DNA of 64,000 nt from Nocardioides pocheonensis. GTDB taxonomy: Bacteria > Actinomycetota > Actinomycetes > Propionibacteriales > Nocardioidaceae. Where the stretch lies: NCBI RefSeq assembly GCF_003725535.1, contig NZ_RJSF01000044.1, forward strand, positions 84,319 through 148,318, in the 5' to 3' direction. Positions 9,116 through 17,169 of the stretch are shown here, in pieces (within the stretch, counting starts at the first letter, position 1; each line of letters starts with the position of its first letter). The translations under genes were made by a program, and so were the position numbers. The notes beneath the pieces are model-generated. The model worked only from the letters and a program-made list of their open reading frames with translations. It was not told the DNA's origin and ran no database searches.

Positions 9116-10185
9116 GCGGTGCTCCGTTCGGTGGTTCCGGCAGCCGAGGTGGTCTCGGCAGGCTCAACCAATTCGGCGGCGTCGTGCTTCCGCAGCTCCT
9201 CGACCACCTCGCCGAGCAGGTCGAGCTGGCGCAGCACCGCGTCCAGGGGCAGGCCGGCGTGGTCGACGAGGAAAAGCTGCCGGGCGTAGCTGCCGGCGTA
9301 CGCGCGGAAGCCGAGCGTGCGCTCCACCGCCTGCTGCGGGGAGCCGACGGTCAGCGGTGTCTGCGCCATGAAGTCCTCGAGCGACGGCCCGTGCCCGTAG
9401 ACGGGCGCGTTGTCGAAGTACGGGCGGAACTCCCGGACGGCGTCCTGGCTGGTGCGTGCCAGGTAGACCTGCCCGCCCAGGCCGACGATCGCGTCCTCGG
9501 CCTTCCCGTGGCCGTAGTGCTCGAACCGGGCCCGGTAGAGCGCGATCATCCGCGCGGTGTGCTCGGCCGGCCAGAAGATGTGGTTGGAGAAGAACCCGTC
9601 GCCGTAGTACGCCGCCTGCTCGGCGATCTCGGGGCTGCGGATCGAGCCGTGCCACACGAAGGGCGGCGTGCCGTCCAGCGGTCGCGGCGTCGAGGTGAAG
9701 CCCTGCAGCGGGGTGCGGAACTTGCCCTGCCAGTCGACGTCCTCCTCGCGCCAGAGCCGGTGCAGCAGCGCGTAGTTCTCGATCGCCAGCGGGATGCCCT
9801 CGCGGATGTCCTTGCCGAACCACGGGTAGACCGGGCCGGTGTTGCCGCGTCCGAGCATGAGGTCCATCCGGCCGTCGGCCAGGTGCTGCAGGTAGGCGTA
9901 GTCCTGCGCGATCCGGACCGGGTCGTTGGTGGTGATGAGGGTGGTGGAGGTGGAGAGCTTGATCCGCTCGGTCTTCGCCGCGAGGTGGGCCAGCAGCACC
10001 GGCGGGTTGGCCGGGGCGGCGAACGGCGGGTTGTGGTGCTCGCCGGTCGCGAACACGTCCAGGCCGATCTCCTCGGCCTTCAGCGCGATCCGGACGGTCG
10101 CCTTGATCCGCTCGTGCTCGCTGGGCGTGCGCCCGGTCGTCGGGTCGGTCGTGACGTCACCGACGGTGAAGATGCCGTACTCCAT
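9112..10185 (-). CDS. LLM-class flavin-dependent monooxygenase (CE1758-like)
   Basis: 357-residue luciferase-like TIM-barrel monooxygenase that would use reduced FMN from the adjacent reductase. Recognisable parts are MEYGIFTVGDVTTDPTTGRTP, FATGEHHNPPF, LSTSTTLITTNDPVRIAQDYA and LMLGRGNTGPVYPWFG. ATG 10185 is chosen because it gives the family N-terminus and has AGGGAGAAG just upstream; a longer open frame to 10386 is spurious. The last residues (LVEPAETT near the end) are encoded by a copy of the dispersed repeat at 9151-9170. A TTGA-N4-TCAA palindrome lies 16-33 bp upstream. Confidence 0.9.
   Translation of the reverse strand: MEYGIFTVGDVTTDPTTGRTPSEHERIKATVRIALKAEEIGLDVFATGEHHNPPFAAPANPPVLLAHLAAKTERIKLSTSTTLITTNDPVRIAQDYAYLQHLADGRMDLMLGRGNTGPVYPWFGKDIREGIPLAIENYALLHRLWREEDVDWQGKFRTPLQGFTSTPRPLDGTPPFVWHGSIRSPEIAEQAAYYGDGFFSNHIFWPAEHTARMIALYRARFEHYGHGKAEDAIVGLGGQVYLARTSQDAVREFRPYFDNAPVYGHGPSLEDFMAQTPLTVGSPQQAVERTLGFRAYAGSYARQLFLVDHAGLPLDAVLRQLDLLGEVVEELRKHDAAELVEPAETTSAAGTTERSTA
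9151..9170. repeat. Dispersed repeat copy inside the 3' end of the monooxygenase gene
   Basis: GGTCTCGGCAGGCTCAACCA, a member of the GGTTTCGGCAGGCTCAACCA family also seen at 25441-25460 and 57801-57822. Here it is translated in frame on the minus strand as LVEPAET, adding a short tail to the enzyme. Confidence 0.65.
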
Positions 10186-10200
10186 GGACTTCTCCCTTGT

Positions 10201-10218
10201 TGGTTGACAGTTCAACCA
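10201..10218. promoter_or_regulatory. Probable operator for the monooxygenase/reductase operon
   Basis: TGGTTGA-CAGT-TCAACCA, seven-base arms with a four-base spacer, 16 bp upstream of the monooxygenase start. TTGA-N4-TCAA is typical of MarR-type operators. No MarR gene is in the window, so the binder is unknown. Confidence 0.5.
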
Positions 10219-10253
10219 CTCTGGTGCGCAGATCATTCCTCTGGTTACCGGCT

Positions 10254-10282
10254 CGTAACCTGCGCTCTCGCCGACTCGTTGA
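10254..10282 (+). promoter_or_regulatory. BldN-like ECF promoter, apparently leaderless
   Basis: CGTAAC at 10254-10259 and CGTTGA at 10277-10282, spaced 17 bp. The second box ends six bases before the ATG at 10289, so transcription would start at or next to the start codon. The -35 also forms half of a GGTTAC-N6-GTAACC palindrome (10243-10260). See the two 16-bp-spaced copies at 30028-30055 and 50922-50949. Confidence 0.55.
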
Positions 10283-10288
10283 CCGGCC

Positions 10289-12115
10289 ATGCGACGACCT
10301 GTGACCGCCCTCACCCTGCTGGCCGCGTCCGCCCTGTCCGTGGGCGGCCTCGCGCTGGCGACCGCGCCCGCCGGCACCGCCGACACTCTGCCCTACACCG
10401 TGCAGACCCTGCACTTCGCGGTGACCGCCGGCGCGGAGGGGCCGTGCGACATCGTGGGCGACCTGTACACCCCGACGGCCGCGACCAGCGCGAGCCGCGT
10501 GCCTGCGATCCTCACCACGAACGGGTTCGGCGGCTCGAAGGACGACCAGGCCGGGCTCGGCCGCTACTTCGCGTCCCACGGCTACGTGGTCCTCTCCTAC
10601 TCGGGCCTGGGCTTCGGCGGCTCCGGCTGCAAGATCACCCTCGATGACCCCGACCTCGACGGGGCGGCGGCGAGCGACCTCGTCGGCTACCTCGGTGGCG
10701 ACGCCGGGGTGGCCTACCTCGACGCCGGGCACACGCAGTCCGCGCCCGCGCTCGACGTCGTGCAGCTCGACGCGCGCGACCACGCCGGCGTACGCCGCTC
10801 GGACGACCCGCGCGTGGGCATGATCGGCGGCTCGTACGGCGGCCAGATCCAGTTCGCGACCGCCGCGGTCGACGCCCGCCTCGACACGATCGTGCCGATG
10901 ATCACCTGGAACGACCTCAGCTACTCGCTGGGACCGAACAACACCGACCAGCTGCCCAGCCAGACCTCCGGCGTCAGCTCCCGCACCTCCGGCGCGGCGA
11001 AGCTGTTCTGGGCGGCCGGCTTCTCCGGCGAGGGTGTCGCCGACGGGATGCAGGGCGCGCAGGGCGACCCGAACCGGCTCTACGGGTGCCCCAACTTCGC
11101 CGACTGGGTCTGCCCCGGCCTGGCGTTCGCCGGCAGCGCGGGCTACGTCGACGACTCCACCGTCGCCCACCTGCGCCACGCGTCGGTGGCGACGTACCTC
11201 CCGCAGGTGCGGATCCCGACGCTGCTCGCCCAGGGCGAGTTCGACACGCTCTTCAACCTCAACGAGGCGGTGGCGACGTACCGGGCGCTGAAGGCCCAGG
11301 GCACGCCGGTGAAGATGATCTGGCACTCGTGGGGCCACTCGCACGGCACGCCTGCCCCGGGCGAGCTCAGCCTCACCGACCCGGATCCGTCGACGCAGTA
11401 CGAGACCGCGCGCGTGGTCGCGTGGTTCGACCGCTACCTCAAGGGCGCCGACGTCAGCACCGGGGCCGAGTTCGCCTACTTCCGCGACTGGGTGCCCTAC
11501 ACGGGCAACGCCGCGCCGGCGTACGCCGAGGCGAAGGCGTTCCCGGTCGGCACCGACCGGACCTGGTACCTGGGCAGCAGCGACCTCGCCACCTCGCCGC
11601 CGCTGGCGGCCGGCAGCCAGTCGTTCGTGACGCCGGCAGCCGGTGCACCGACGTCGATCAACCCGCTCGACGCGGTCGGCGGCTTCCTGCCGGCGCCGCT
11701 GCCCGAGCAGGACGCCCCGGGCAGCTTCGCGGCCTGGAACACGGCCACGCTGGCCCAGCCGGTCAACGTCGTCGGGTCACCGCGCCTGAACCTGAAGGTG
11801 GACGCCCCGGTGGCGTCCGTCGGCCAGGCGGGCGGTCCGGCCGGCATGCTGGTGCTCTTCGTGCGGCTCCAGGACGTGGCGCCCGACGGCACCGTCACCG
11901 ACATCCGCCAGCTCACCGCCCCGGTGCGGATCCCCGACGTGACCCGCCCGTTCACGGTGCGGATGCCGGCGATCGCGCACCAGTTCGCGGCCGGTCACCA
12001 GATCCGGCTCGTGGTGGCAGGCGGCTCGGTGAACTACCGCGGCGGCCAGGTGGCCAACGCGGTGACGATCACCGGTGGTGGCGGTCAGACGCTCACCCTG
12101 CCGACCGTCGGCTGA
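10289..12115 (+). CDS. Secreted CocE/NonD-type (peptidase S15 family) hydrolase
   Basis: 608 residues with a Sec signal peptide (MRRPVTALTLLAASALSVGG, likely cleavage after ATAPAGTA near residue 32). The alpha/beta-hydrolase core carries the nucleophile elbow GGSYGG with Ser182, a candidate acid Asp319 in GEFDTLF, and a His cluster at 346-352 (HSWGHSHG). The C-terminal 200 residues form the jelly-roll domain typical of X-Pro dipeptidyl-peptidase/cocaine-esterase proteins. Whether it cleaves peptides or esters cannot be read from sequence. No ribosome binding site precedes the ATG, which agrees with the leaderless promoter. The 3' end overlaps the convergent MMPL gene by 31 bp. Confidence 0.88.
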   Translation: MRRPVTALTLLAASALSVGGLALATAPAGTADTLPYTVQTLHFAVTAGAEGPCDIVGDLYTPTAATSASRVPAILTTNGFGGSKDDQAGLGRYFASHGYVVLSYSGLGFGGSGCKITLDDPDLDGAAASDLVGYLGGDAGVAYLDAGHTQSAPALDVVQLDARDHAGVRRSDDPRVGMIGGSYGGQIQFATAAVDARLDTIVPMITWNDLSYSLGPNNTDQLPSQTSGVSSRTSGAAKLFWAAGFSGEGVADGMQGAQGDPNRLYGCPNFADWVCPGLAFAGSAGYVDDSTVAHLRHASVATYLPQVRIPTLLAQGEFDTLFNLNEAVATYRALKAQGTPVKMIWHSWGHSHGTPAPGELSLTDPDPSTQYETARVVAWFDRYLKGADVSTGAEFAYFRDWVPYTGNAAPAYAEAKAFPVGTDRTWYLGSSDLATSPPLAAGSQSFVTPAAGAPTSINPLDAVGGFLPAPLPEQDAPGSFAAWNTATLAQPVNVVGSPRLNLKVDAPVASVGQAGGPAGMLVLFVRLQDVAPDGTVTDIRQLTAPVRIPDVTRPFTVRMPAIAHQFAAGHQIRLVVAGGSVNYRGGQVANAVTITGGGGQTLTLPTVG

Positions 12116-14307
12116 GCGTCGGCGGCCGCCGGCGCGGGTGCCGGCGGCAGGTCGACCTCGCGGATGCCGTAGTGCTCCCAGAAGCGGCGCAGCGGTGCCG
12201 GTGCCCACCAGTTCCAGGTGCCGAGCAGCTTCATCGTCGCCGGGACGAGCAGCGCCCGGACGATGGTCGCGTCGACGATCAGGGCGACCAGCATGCCGAC
12301 GCCGATCATCTTCATGAAGACGATGCCGCTGGTGGAGAAGGCGCCGATCACGACGGCCAGCAGCAGCGCGGCGGACGTGATGATCCGGCCGGTCTTCTGC
12401 AGGCCGACGGCGACGGCGTCCGTGTTGCGCTCGGCGGCAGTCGCCGCCGGGTGGTCGGGACGGTCCCACTGCTCGCGGACGCGGCTCAGCAGGAAGACCT
12501 CGTAGTCCATCGACAGGCCGACCAGGATCGCCAGCATGAAGATCGGCTGGGTGGCGTCGAGGAAGCCGGTCGAGGAGTAGCCGAGCAGGCCCTGGAGGTG
12601 GCCGTCGGCGAAGATCCAGGTGATCACGCCGAACGACGCACTGATCGACAGCACGTTCATCAGCACCGCCTTCAGCGGCAGCACCAGCGAGCCGAACGCC
12701 CCGAAGAGCAGGACGAGCATCACCGCGACGATGATCCCGGCCATCCACGGCAGGTGCGTCTTGATCGAGCCGAGCAGGTCGACGGTGTCGGCACTCAGGC
12801 CCCCGACGAGCACGTGCTCGCCGCGAGGTCCGGGCACGTCGCGGATCCGCTGGACGACCGCGCGCGAGGCCTCGGTCTGGCTGTTGCCCGCCCACGCGGC
12901 GCGCAGCAGGGTCACGCCGTCCTTGGTCTCGACGGGTCGCACGTCGAGGATGCCGGGCAGGGCCTTGACCTTCGCGACGTACGCCGCGACGGCCTGCTGG
13001 TCGCCGGTCTCGAGCAGGACGTTCGCCGTGGACCGCTCCTCGCCGAACTCCTGGTTGAGCTTCACCGACGCGACGTGGGCCGGCTGGTCCGGCGGCAGCA
13101 CCCGGTAGTCGACCGAGCCCCACTTGACCCCGAGGAAGGGAGAGGCGAGCAGCAGCAGGCCGGCCACGATCACGACCATCACCACGACCGGGCGCCGCAT
13201 CACGCCGTGGGCGAGCCGCGCCCAGGCCCCGTGCTCGTCGTCGACACCCACGGGACGTCCACCGGGGCGGCGCCACGGCAGCCGCCCGGCGTCGATCCGG
13301 CGGCCGAGCAGGAGCAGCACGGCAGGCAGGACGGTCAGCGCCGTGACGACGCCGATGAGGACGGCCGCGATGCCGCCGTACCCGAGGCTGCGCAGGAAGT
13401 TCTGCGGGAAGACCAGCAGCGCGGACATCGCCGCGGCGACGGTGAGGCCCGAGAAGAGCACCGTGCGTCCTGCGGTCTGGAGCGTGACCGCGATCGCCGC
13501 GCGAGGAGCGGCGGGATCGTCCGCCGGGAGCTTGGCCAGCTCCTCGCGGTAGCGGCTGATCATGAACAGCGCGTAGTCGATCGCGAGCCCCATGCCGAGC
13601 AGCGAGATCACGTTGATCGAGAAGACCGAGACCTCCGTGACCGTGGTGATCAGCCGGACGACCGCGAGTCCGCCGATCACCGACAGCGCGCCGACCATCA
13701 CCGGCATCGAGGCGGCGACGAGGCTCCCGAAGATCAGCAGCGACAGGATCAGCACGATCGGCATGGAGTAGGCCTCGGCGCGGGCCAGGTCGGCGCTCAC
13801 CGTCTCGTTCACGCCCTTGTAGACCGCCCACCGACCGGCGATGTCGGTCTGGAGCGAGGTCTTCCTCAACGCCGGCACGAGCCGGTCGTTGTTGTCGCTC
13901 TCCTGGGCCTGGGTGTCACCGGCCAGGGAGATCACCACCTGCACGGCGTGCTGGTCGGTGCTGACCATCGCCGGGTCACCTGAGTCCCAGGCGGTGATCA
14001 CCGAGGTGGTGGTGCCCTTCGGGATGCCCGCCAGGGTCTGGCGCACCTCGCGCTCGAACGCCGGGTCCTGCGCGGTGAGCGTCCGGCTGCGGTAGATCGC
14101 GACCACGTCGACGTTCTTGTTGCCGAAGACCGCCTGCTCGCGAGCGAGCTCCTTGGAGGCGTCGGTGTGCGGGTCGTCGAAACCGCCCTGGCCGAGCGAG
14201 CCGAAGACGCCGAAGCCGTACGCCGCGGCGGCGATCGTGGCGACGACGCCGAGGGCGAGGACGAGACGTGCCCGGTGGACGAGGATGGTGCTCCAGCGCT
14301 TCAGCAT
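12085..14307 (-). CDS. MMPL/RND-family membrane transporter
   Basis: 740-residue inner-membrane exporter of the MMPL branch of the RND superfamily, with two repeats of one plus five transmembrane segments separated by large extracytoplasmic loops. The paired Asp-Tyr motifs of proton-relay helices are present: GMGLAIDYALFMISRYREE near residue 240 and GLSMDYEVFLLSRVREQW near 600. Relatives export lipids or drugs; the cargo here is unknown. It is divergent from a TetR gene, with a strong palindrome over the shared promoter region, so drug- or lipid-inducible repression is likely. Confidence 0.92.
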   Translation of the reverse strand: MLKRWSTILVHRARLVLALGVVATIAAAAYGFGVFGSLGQGGFDDPHTDASKELAREQAVFGNKNVDVVAIYRSRTLTAQDPAFEREVRQTLAGIPKGTTTSVITAWDSGDPAMVSTDQHAVQVVISLAGDTQAQESDNNDRLVPALRKTSLQTDIAGRWAVYKGVNETVSADLARAEAYSMPIVLILSLLIFGSLVAASMPVMVGALSVIGGLAVVRLITTVTEVSVFSINVISLLGMGLAIDYALFMISRYREELAKLPADDPAAPRAAIAVTLQTAGRTVLFSGLTVAAAMSALLVFPQNFLRSLGYGGIAAVLIGVVTALTVLPAVLLLLGRRIDAGRLPWRRPGGRPVGVDDEHGAWARLAHGVMRRPVVVMVVIVAGLLLLASPFLGVKWGSVDYRVLPPDQPAHVASVKLNQEFGEERSTANVLLETGDQQAVAAYVAKVKALPGILDVRPVETKDGVTLLRAAWAGNSQTEASRAVVQRIRDVPGPRGEHVLVGGLSADTVDLLGSIKTHLPWMAGIIVAVMLVLLFGAFGSLVLPLKAVLMNVLSISASFGVITWIFADGHLQGLLGYSSTGFLDATQPIFMLAILVGLSMDYEVFLLSRVREQWDRPDHPAATAAERNTDAVAVGLQKTGRIITSAALLLAVVIGAFSTSGIVFMKMIGVGMLVALIVDATIVRALLVPATMKLLGTWNWWAPAPLRRFWEHYGIREVDLPPAPAPAAADAQPTVGRVSV

Positions 14308-14324
14308 GACGACTCCTGGGGTTC

Positions 14325-14355
14325 GTTTACAGCGTTTACTGTAAACGGTGTAAAC
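14325..14355. promoter_or_regulatory. TetR operator between the MMPL exporter and its regulator
   Basis: Four half-sites in one 31-bp near-perfect palindrome: GTTTAC at 14325 and 14334, GTAAAC at 14341 and 14350, centred on 14340 with one mismatched pair. Nested half-sites suit binding of two TetR dimers. It sits 18 bp from the exporter start and 50 bp from the regulator start. Confidence 0.8.
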
Positions 14356-14405
14356 TATGATTCGTCAAGCCCCTTTTCCAGAATCGGCTCGAGGCCGGAG
14401 GATCG

Positions 14406-15146
14406 ATGACCGTCACCACCCAGCGCGACCTGAAGCGTGCCGACACGCTGCAGCGGATCGTCCAGAGCGCCCGGCGGCTGGTGACCGAGCACGGCGAGAT
14501 GAGCCTGCGCTCGGTGGCGCGCGAGCTGGGCATGACCGCCCCCGCGCTCTACCGCTACGCGGCCAGCCACGAGGAGCTCGTCCGCATGGTCGCGATGGCC
14601 ATCGACGCCGACATGAGCGCCCGGCTCGTCGCCGCCGCCGACCGGCAACCTGCCGACGACCCGGCCGCGCGCCTGATCGCCGCCACCGTGGAGTTCCGGC
14701 GGTGGGCGCTGGAGAACCGCGAGGAGTTCAGCCTGGTCTTCACCAACGTCGACGTGGAGTGCCTCGACGAGGTCCAGCCCGCCGCGTCGTGCGGGACGAC
14801 CTTCGCAGCACTGATCCTGGAGGTGTGGGACAAGTACCGCTTCCCGATCCCCGACCTGGACGACCTCGATCCCCACCTCGCCCAGATCCTGCGCAGCCCG
14901 GACGGACCCGCGGCGGCCAAGGGTCTGCCCGACGACATGCGCGGGCTCTTCTGGCTGCTCCAGCGCGGCTGGGTGACCCTCTACGGCACTGTCGCCCTCG
15001 AGGTCTACCGCCACGTCGACGCCCGGCTCGTCGACCAGGCGGTCCTCTTCCGGGCCATGATCGAGGACCAGGTCCAGCCGCTCGGGCTGACCGACGACCT
15101 GCCCCGGCTGCGGCCGCTCCTGGACTCGCTCCTCGCCGAGTCGTGA
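14406..15146 (+). CDS. TetR/AcrR-family regulator (WHG-type C-terminal domain)
   Basis: 246 residues. The N-terminal helix-turn-helix is clear (LRSVARELGMTAPALYRYAASHEELVRMV at about 36-64). The ligand domain resembles the WHG-type TetR C-terminal domain, with FRRWALENREEFSLVFTNV and a GLFWLLQRGWVTLYGTVALEVY segment. Divergence from the MMPL gene and the shared 31-bp palindrome point to local repression of the exporter. The stop codon overlaps the next ATG by one base (TGATG), so the lipoprotein gene is probably co-transcribed. Confidence 0.88.
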   Translation: MTVTTQRDLKRADTLQRIVQSARRLVTEHGEMSLRSVARELGMTAPALYRYAASHEELVRMVAMAIDADMSARLVAAADRQPADDPAARLIAATVEFRRWALENREEFSLVFTNVDVECLDEVQPAASCGTTFAALILEVWDKYRFPIPDLDDLDPHLAQILRSPDGPAAAKGLPDDMRGLFWLLQRGWVTLYGTVALEVYRHVDARLVDQAVLFRAMIEDQVQPLGLTDDLPRLRPLLDSLLAES

Positions 15147-15688
15147 TGCGGGGGCCGCTCGTCGCGTGCGCCGCCGTCGCGGCGCTGGCGGGGTGCGGTG
15201 GCCAGGCCGAGCAGGCGGCGCCCTCCGATCCTGCGGCGTCTCGCACGATCACCGTCTCCAGCCCGGCGTTCGCCGACGGAGCCGCGATCCCGGCGACGTA
15301 CACCTGCCGCGGTGCCGGCACGGCGCCGGAGGTGCGCTGGTCCGGCGCCCCGAAGGACGCCGGCTCGCTGGCCGTGGTGGTCGACGACCCGGACGCCCCC
15401 GACGGCGACTACGTGCACTGGATCGTGGTCGACATCCCGGTCGACGTCGGCGTCCTCGACGGACCGCAGCTGCCGGGTGCCGCGAAGCAGCTGCCGGCCT
15501 CAGGTGGGCCCGGCTGGACCGCTCCGTGCCCGCCGTCCGGGAAGCACCACTACCGGTTCACGGTCTACGCGTTGCCGTCGAACCAGACCGTGCCGGCCTC
15601 GGGTGCCTCGCCCACTGACCTCGTGTCCCTGATCGCCCGCAAGGCCACCGCGTGGGGCCGGCTCACCGGCACGGTCAGCGCCGGCTGA
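15146..15688 (+). CDS. YbhB/YbcL (PEBP-like, Raf kinase inhibitor-like) lipoprotein
   Basis: 180 residues with a lipoprotein signal (MRGPLVACAAVAALAGCGG, lipobox LAGC, Cys17). The mature part has the PEBP hallmarks: TYTCRGAGTAPEVRWSGAP, VVVDDPDAPDGDYVHWIVVDIP, and a C-terminal HHYRFTVYALP. Bacterial members have no settled function; phospholipid or small-ligand binding is inferred from the eukaryotic family. The coupled start after tetR is the reason for choosing 15146. A shadow reading frame continues upstream through tetR and is not coding. Confidence 0.85.
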   Translation: MRGPLVACAAVAALAGCGGQAEQAAPSDPAASRTITVSSPAFADGAAIPATYTCRGAGTAPEVRWSGAPKDAGSLAVVVDDPDAPDGDYVHWIVVDIPVDVGVLDGPQLPGAAKQLPASGGPGWTAPCPPSGKHHYRFTVYALPSNQTVPASGASPTDLVSLIARKATAWGRLTGTVSAG

Positions 15689-16081
15689 TCAGTCGGGTCG
15701 CTCCTGACGGGACTGCCAGAGCCCCATCAGGTTGCCCTCGACGTCCTTGAAGTACGCCGCCCAGCCCATCTCGCCGACGTCCTGGCGGCCGAGCACGGTC
15801 ATGCCGCCCAGCGACTCGATCTTCGCCAGCGCGGCGTCGATGTCATCGACGTCGATCGTGATCACCGGGCGATCGGTCGGGGACTCGCGCTTGAGCATCC
15901 CGCCGCCGATGTAGCCGACCTCGGCCGGGAACCCCTCGTCGGTGATCGGCCCGGTCTGCACCAAGGAGTAGTGCATCTCGGGGATCTCGTTGATCACCCA
16001 GCCGAAGGCGTCGCGGTAGAACTGGCGGGCCCGGTCCCCGTCGTCGAAGGGGATCTCGAAGTGCACGACACGTCCGCTCAT
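15689..16081 (-). CDS. VOC-superfamily (glyoxalase/bleomycin-resistance-like) protein
   Basis: 130 residues with two beta-alpha-beta-beta-beta repeats: RVVHFEIPFDDGDRARQFYRDAFGW in the first half and VITIDVDDIDAALAKIESLGGM in the second, ending KDVEGNLMGLWQ. This is the stand-alone DUF-like VOC group used for many small-molecule reactions; metal ligands cannot be assigned reliably. The stop codon directly abuts the stop codon of the convergent lipoprotein gene with no gap, so no terminator fits between them. ATG 16081 is the family start; a longer frame exists upstream but has no support. Confidence 0.85.
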   Translation of the reverse strand: MSGRVVHFEIPFDDGDRARQFYRDAFGWVINEIPEMHYSLVQTGPITDEGFPAEVGYIGGGMLKRESPTDRPVITIDVDDIDAALAKIESLGGMTVLGRQDVGEMGWAAYFKDVEGNLMGLWQSRQERPD

Positions 16082-16120
16082 GGGCGCCAGCGTAGCGGCG
16101 GCAGTGCGTCGCAGACCGAC

Positions 16121-16182
16121 GGGCACAACCCGCCTCCCGGCGCCGCCGCCCGGCGTGAGCTGGGCTTGTGCCCGTTCTCCTG
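16121..16182. repeat. Palindromic repeat flanking the nuclease-like gene, left copy
   Basis: 62-bp element nearly identical to 17100-17160 (two differences over the shared span). Its ends GGGCACAACCC and GGGCTTGTGCCC are inverted, enclosing a CCGGCGCCGCCGCCCGG core. It lies upstream of the gene at 16202 in direct orientation to the right copy. Confidence 0.75.
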
Positions 16183-16201
16183 CCCGGTTGTGGAGGGCCG
16201 G

Positions 16202-17137
16202 ATGCGAACGGAACCCCACCCGGCCAGCATCGGAGCCATGCACCCGGTCGATGCCCTCCACCGCCTCGGCGGCGTCGCCACGTACGGCGCGCTGGCAGCG
16301 CTCACCGGGCGGCGAGGGCTCGAGGCGGGCATGCAGGCCGGCGACGTGGTCAAGGACGCGCGCGGACGCTACGCCCTACCCGCGGCCGACCAGGCGAAGC
16401 GTGCCGCCCACGCACTGAGCGGCGTCGTGTCCCACCTCAGCGCAGCGCTGCACTGGGGCTGGGAGGTGAAGACGATCCCCACCCGGCCGCACGTCACGAT
16501 CCCGCGCAACCGCAACCTCCGGGCAGCCGCGCGAGAGGTCGCCCACCCCCACTGGGCCCGGCTGGATGCCCACGAGGTGATCGACGGAGTGACCACCCGG
16601 GACCGGACCTTGGTCGACTGCCTGCGCACCCTGCCCTTCGACGAGGCCCTGGCCGTGGCCGACTCGGCGATGCGCCATGGCGACGCGACGGCTGCCCACC
16701 TCGGACTGCTGGCGGCGGGGCTCGCCGGTCCCGGCGCCGAGCGCGGCCGGAAGGTCGCCCGGTGCGCCGACGGCGCAGCGGCGAACCCCTTCGAGTCCGT
16801 ACTGCGGGCGATCTCCCTCGACGTTCCCGGTCTGGCCTTCCGGCCACAGCTGCGAATCACGGCACCCGGGTTCTTCGCCCGCCCTGATCTGGTGGACCCC
16901 GATCTGCGGGCTGTCGCCGAGGCCGATTCGAACACCTGGCACAACGGCAGCCGGGCCCAGCTGCGCCGCGACTGCCGGCGATACACCGGTCTCGTGGTCC
17001 GCGGGTGGTGGGTGACGCGTTTCGCGTGGGAGGACGTGATGTTCGAGCCCGACTACGTCGGCAGAGAGCTGGGATTGCTCGTCACCCGTGCGCGAGAACG
17101 GGCGCAACCCGCCTCCCGGCGCCGCCGCCCGGCGTGA
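16202..17137 (+). CDS. AbiEi-like N-terminal domain protein with DUF559/Vsr-like nuclease C-terminus
   Basis: 311 residues. The N-terminal ~90 residues look like the winged-helix 'type IV TA AbiEi-family antitoxin' domain (VDALHRLGGVATYGALAALTG). The C-terminus resembles the DUF559/very-short-patch-repair endonuclease fold: RPDLVDPDLRAVAEADS, then RRYTGLVVRGWWVTRFAWEDVM, with Asp and Glu/Asp positions suggestive of a metal site. Such genes are scattered singly in actinobacteria with no tested function. GGAGGG at 16192-16197 supports ATG 16202; ATG 16238 is an alternative. Its last residues are encoded by the right-hand repeat copy. No AbiEii toxin gene is adjacent. Confidence 0.72.
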   Translation: MRTEPHPASIGAMHPVDALHRLGGVATYGALAALTGRRGLEAGMQAGDVVKDARGRYALPAADQAKRAAHALSGVVSHLSAALHWGWEVKTIPTRPHVTIPRNRNLRAAAREVAHPHWARLDAHEVIDGVTTRDRTLVDCLRTLPFDEALAVADSAMRHGDATAAHLGLLAAGLAGPGAERGRKVARCADGAAANPFESVLRAISLDVPGLAFRPQLRITAPGFFARPDLVDPDLRAVAEADSNTWHNGSRAQLRRDCRRYTGLVVRGWWVTRFAWEDVMFEPDYVGRELGLLVTRARERAQPASRRRRPA

Positions 17138-17160
17138 GCTGGGTTGTGCCCGTTCTCCTG
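17094..17160. repeat. Palindromic repeat flanking the nuclease-like gene, right copy
   Basis: Seventeen-base arms (17094-17110 and 17141-17157, one mismatch; core GAGAACGGGC...GCCCGTTCTC) around a 30-bp loop. It contains the stop codon of the gene ending at 17137 and lies 10 bp before the convergent dehydrogenase stop, so it can also act as a bidirectional terminator. Confidence 0.75.
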
Positions 17161-17169
17161 CCGGCCCCC

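Noticed and set aside
11086..13983. 965-codon plus-strand open frame
   Set aside because: Covers the hydrolase gene in another frame and the MMPL gene in antisense; low-complexity His/Asp/Arg composition.
16202..17137. Complete AbiE toxin-antitoxin system
   Set aside because: Only the AbiEi-like N-terminal domain is seen, and no AbiEii nucleotidyltransferase gene is adjacent.
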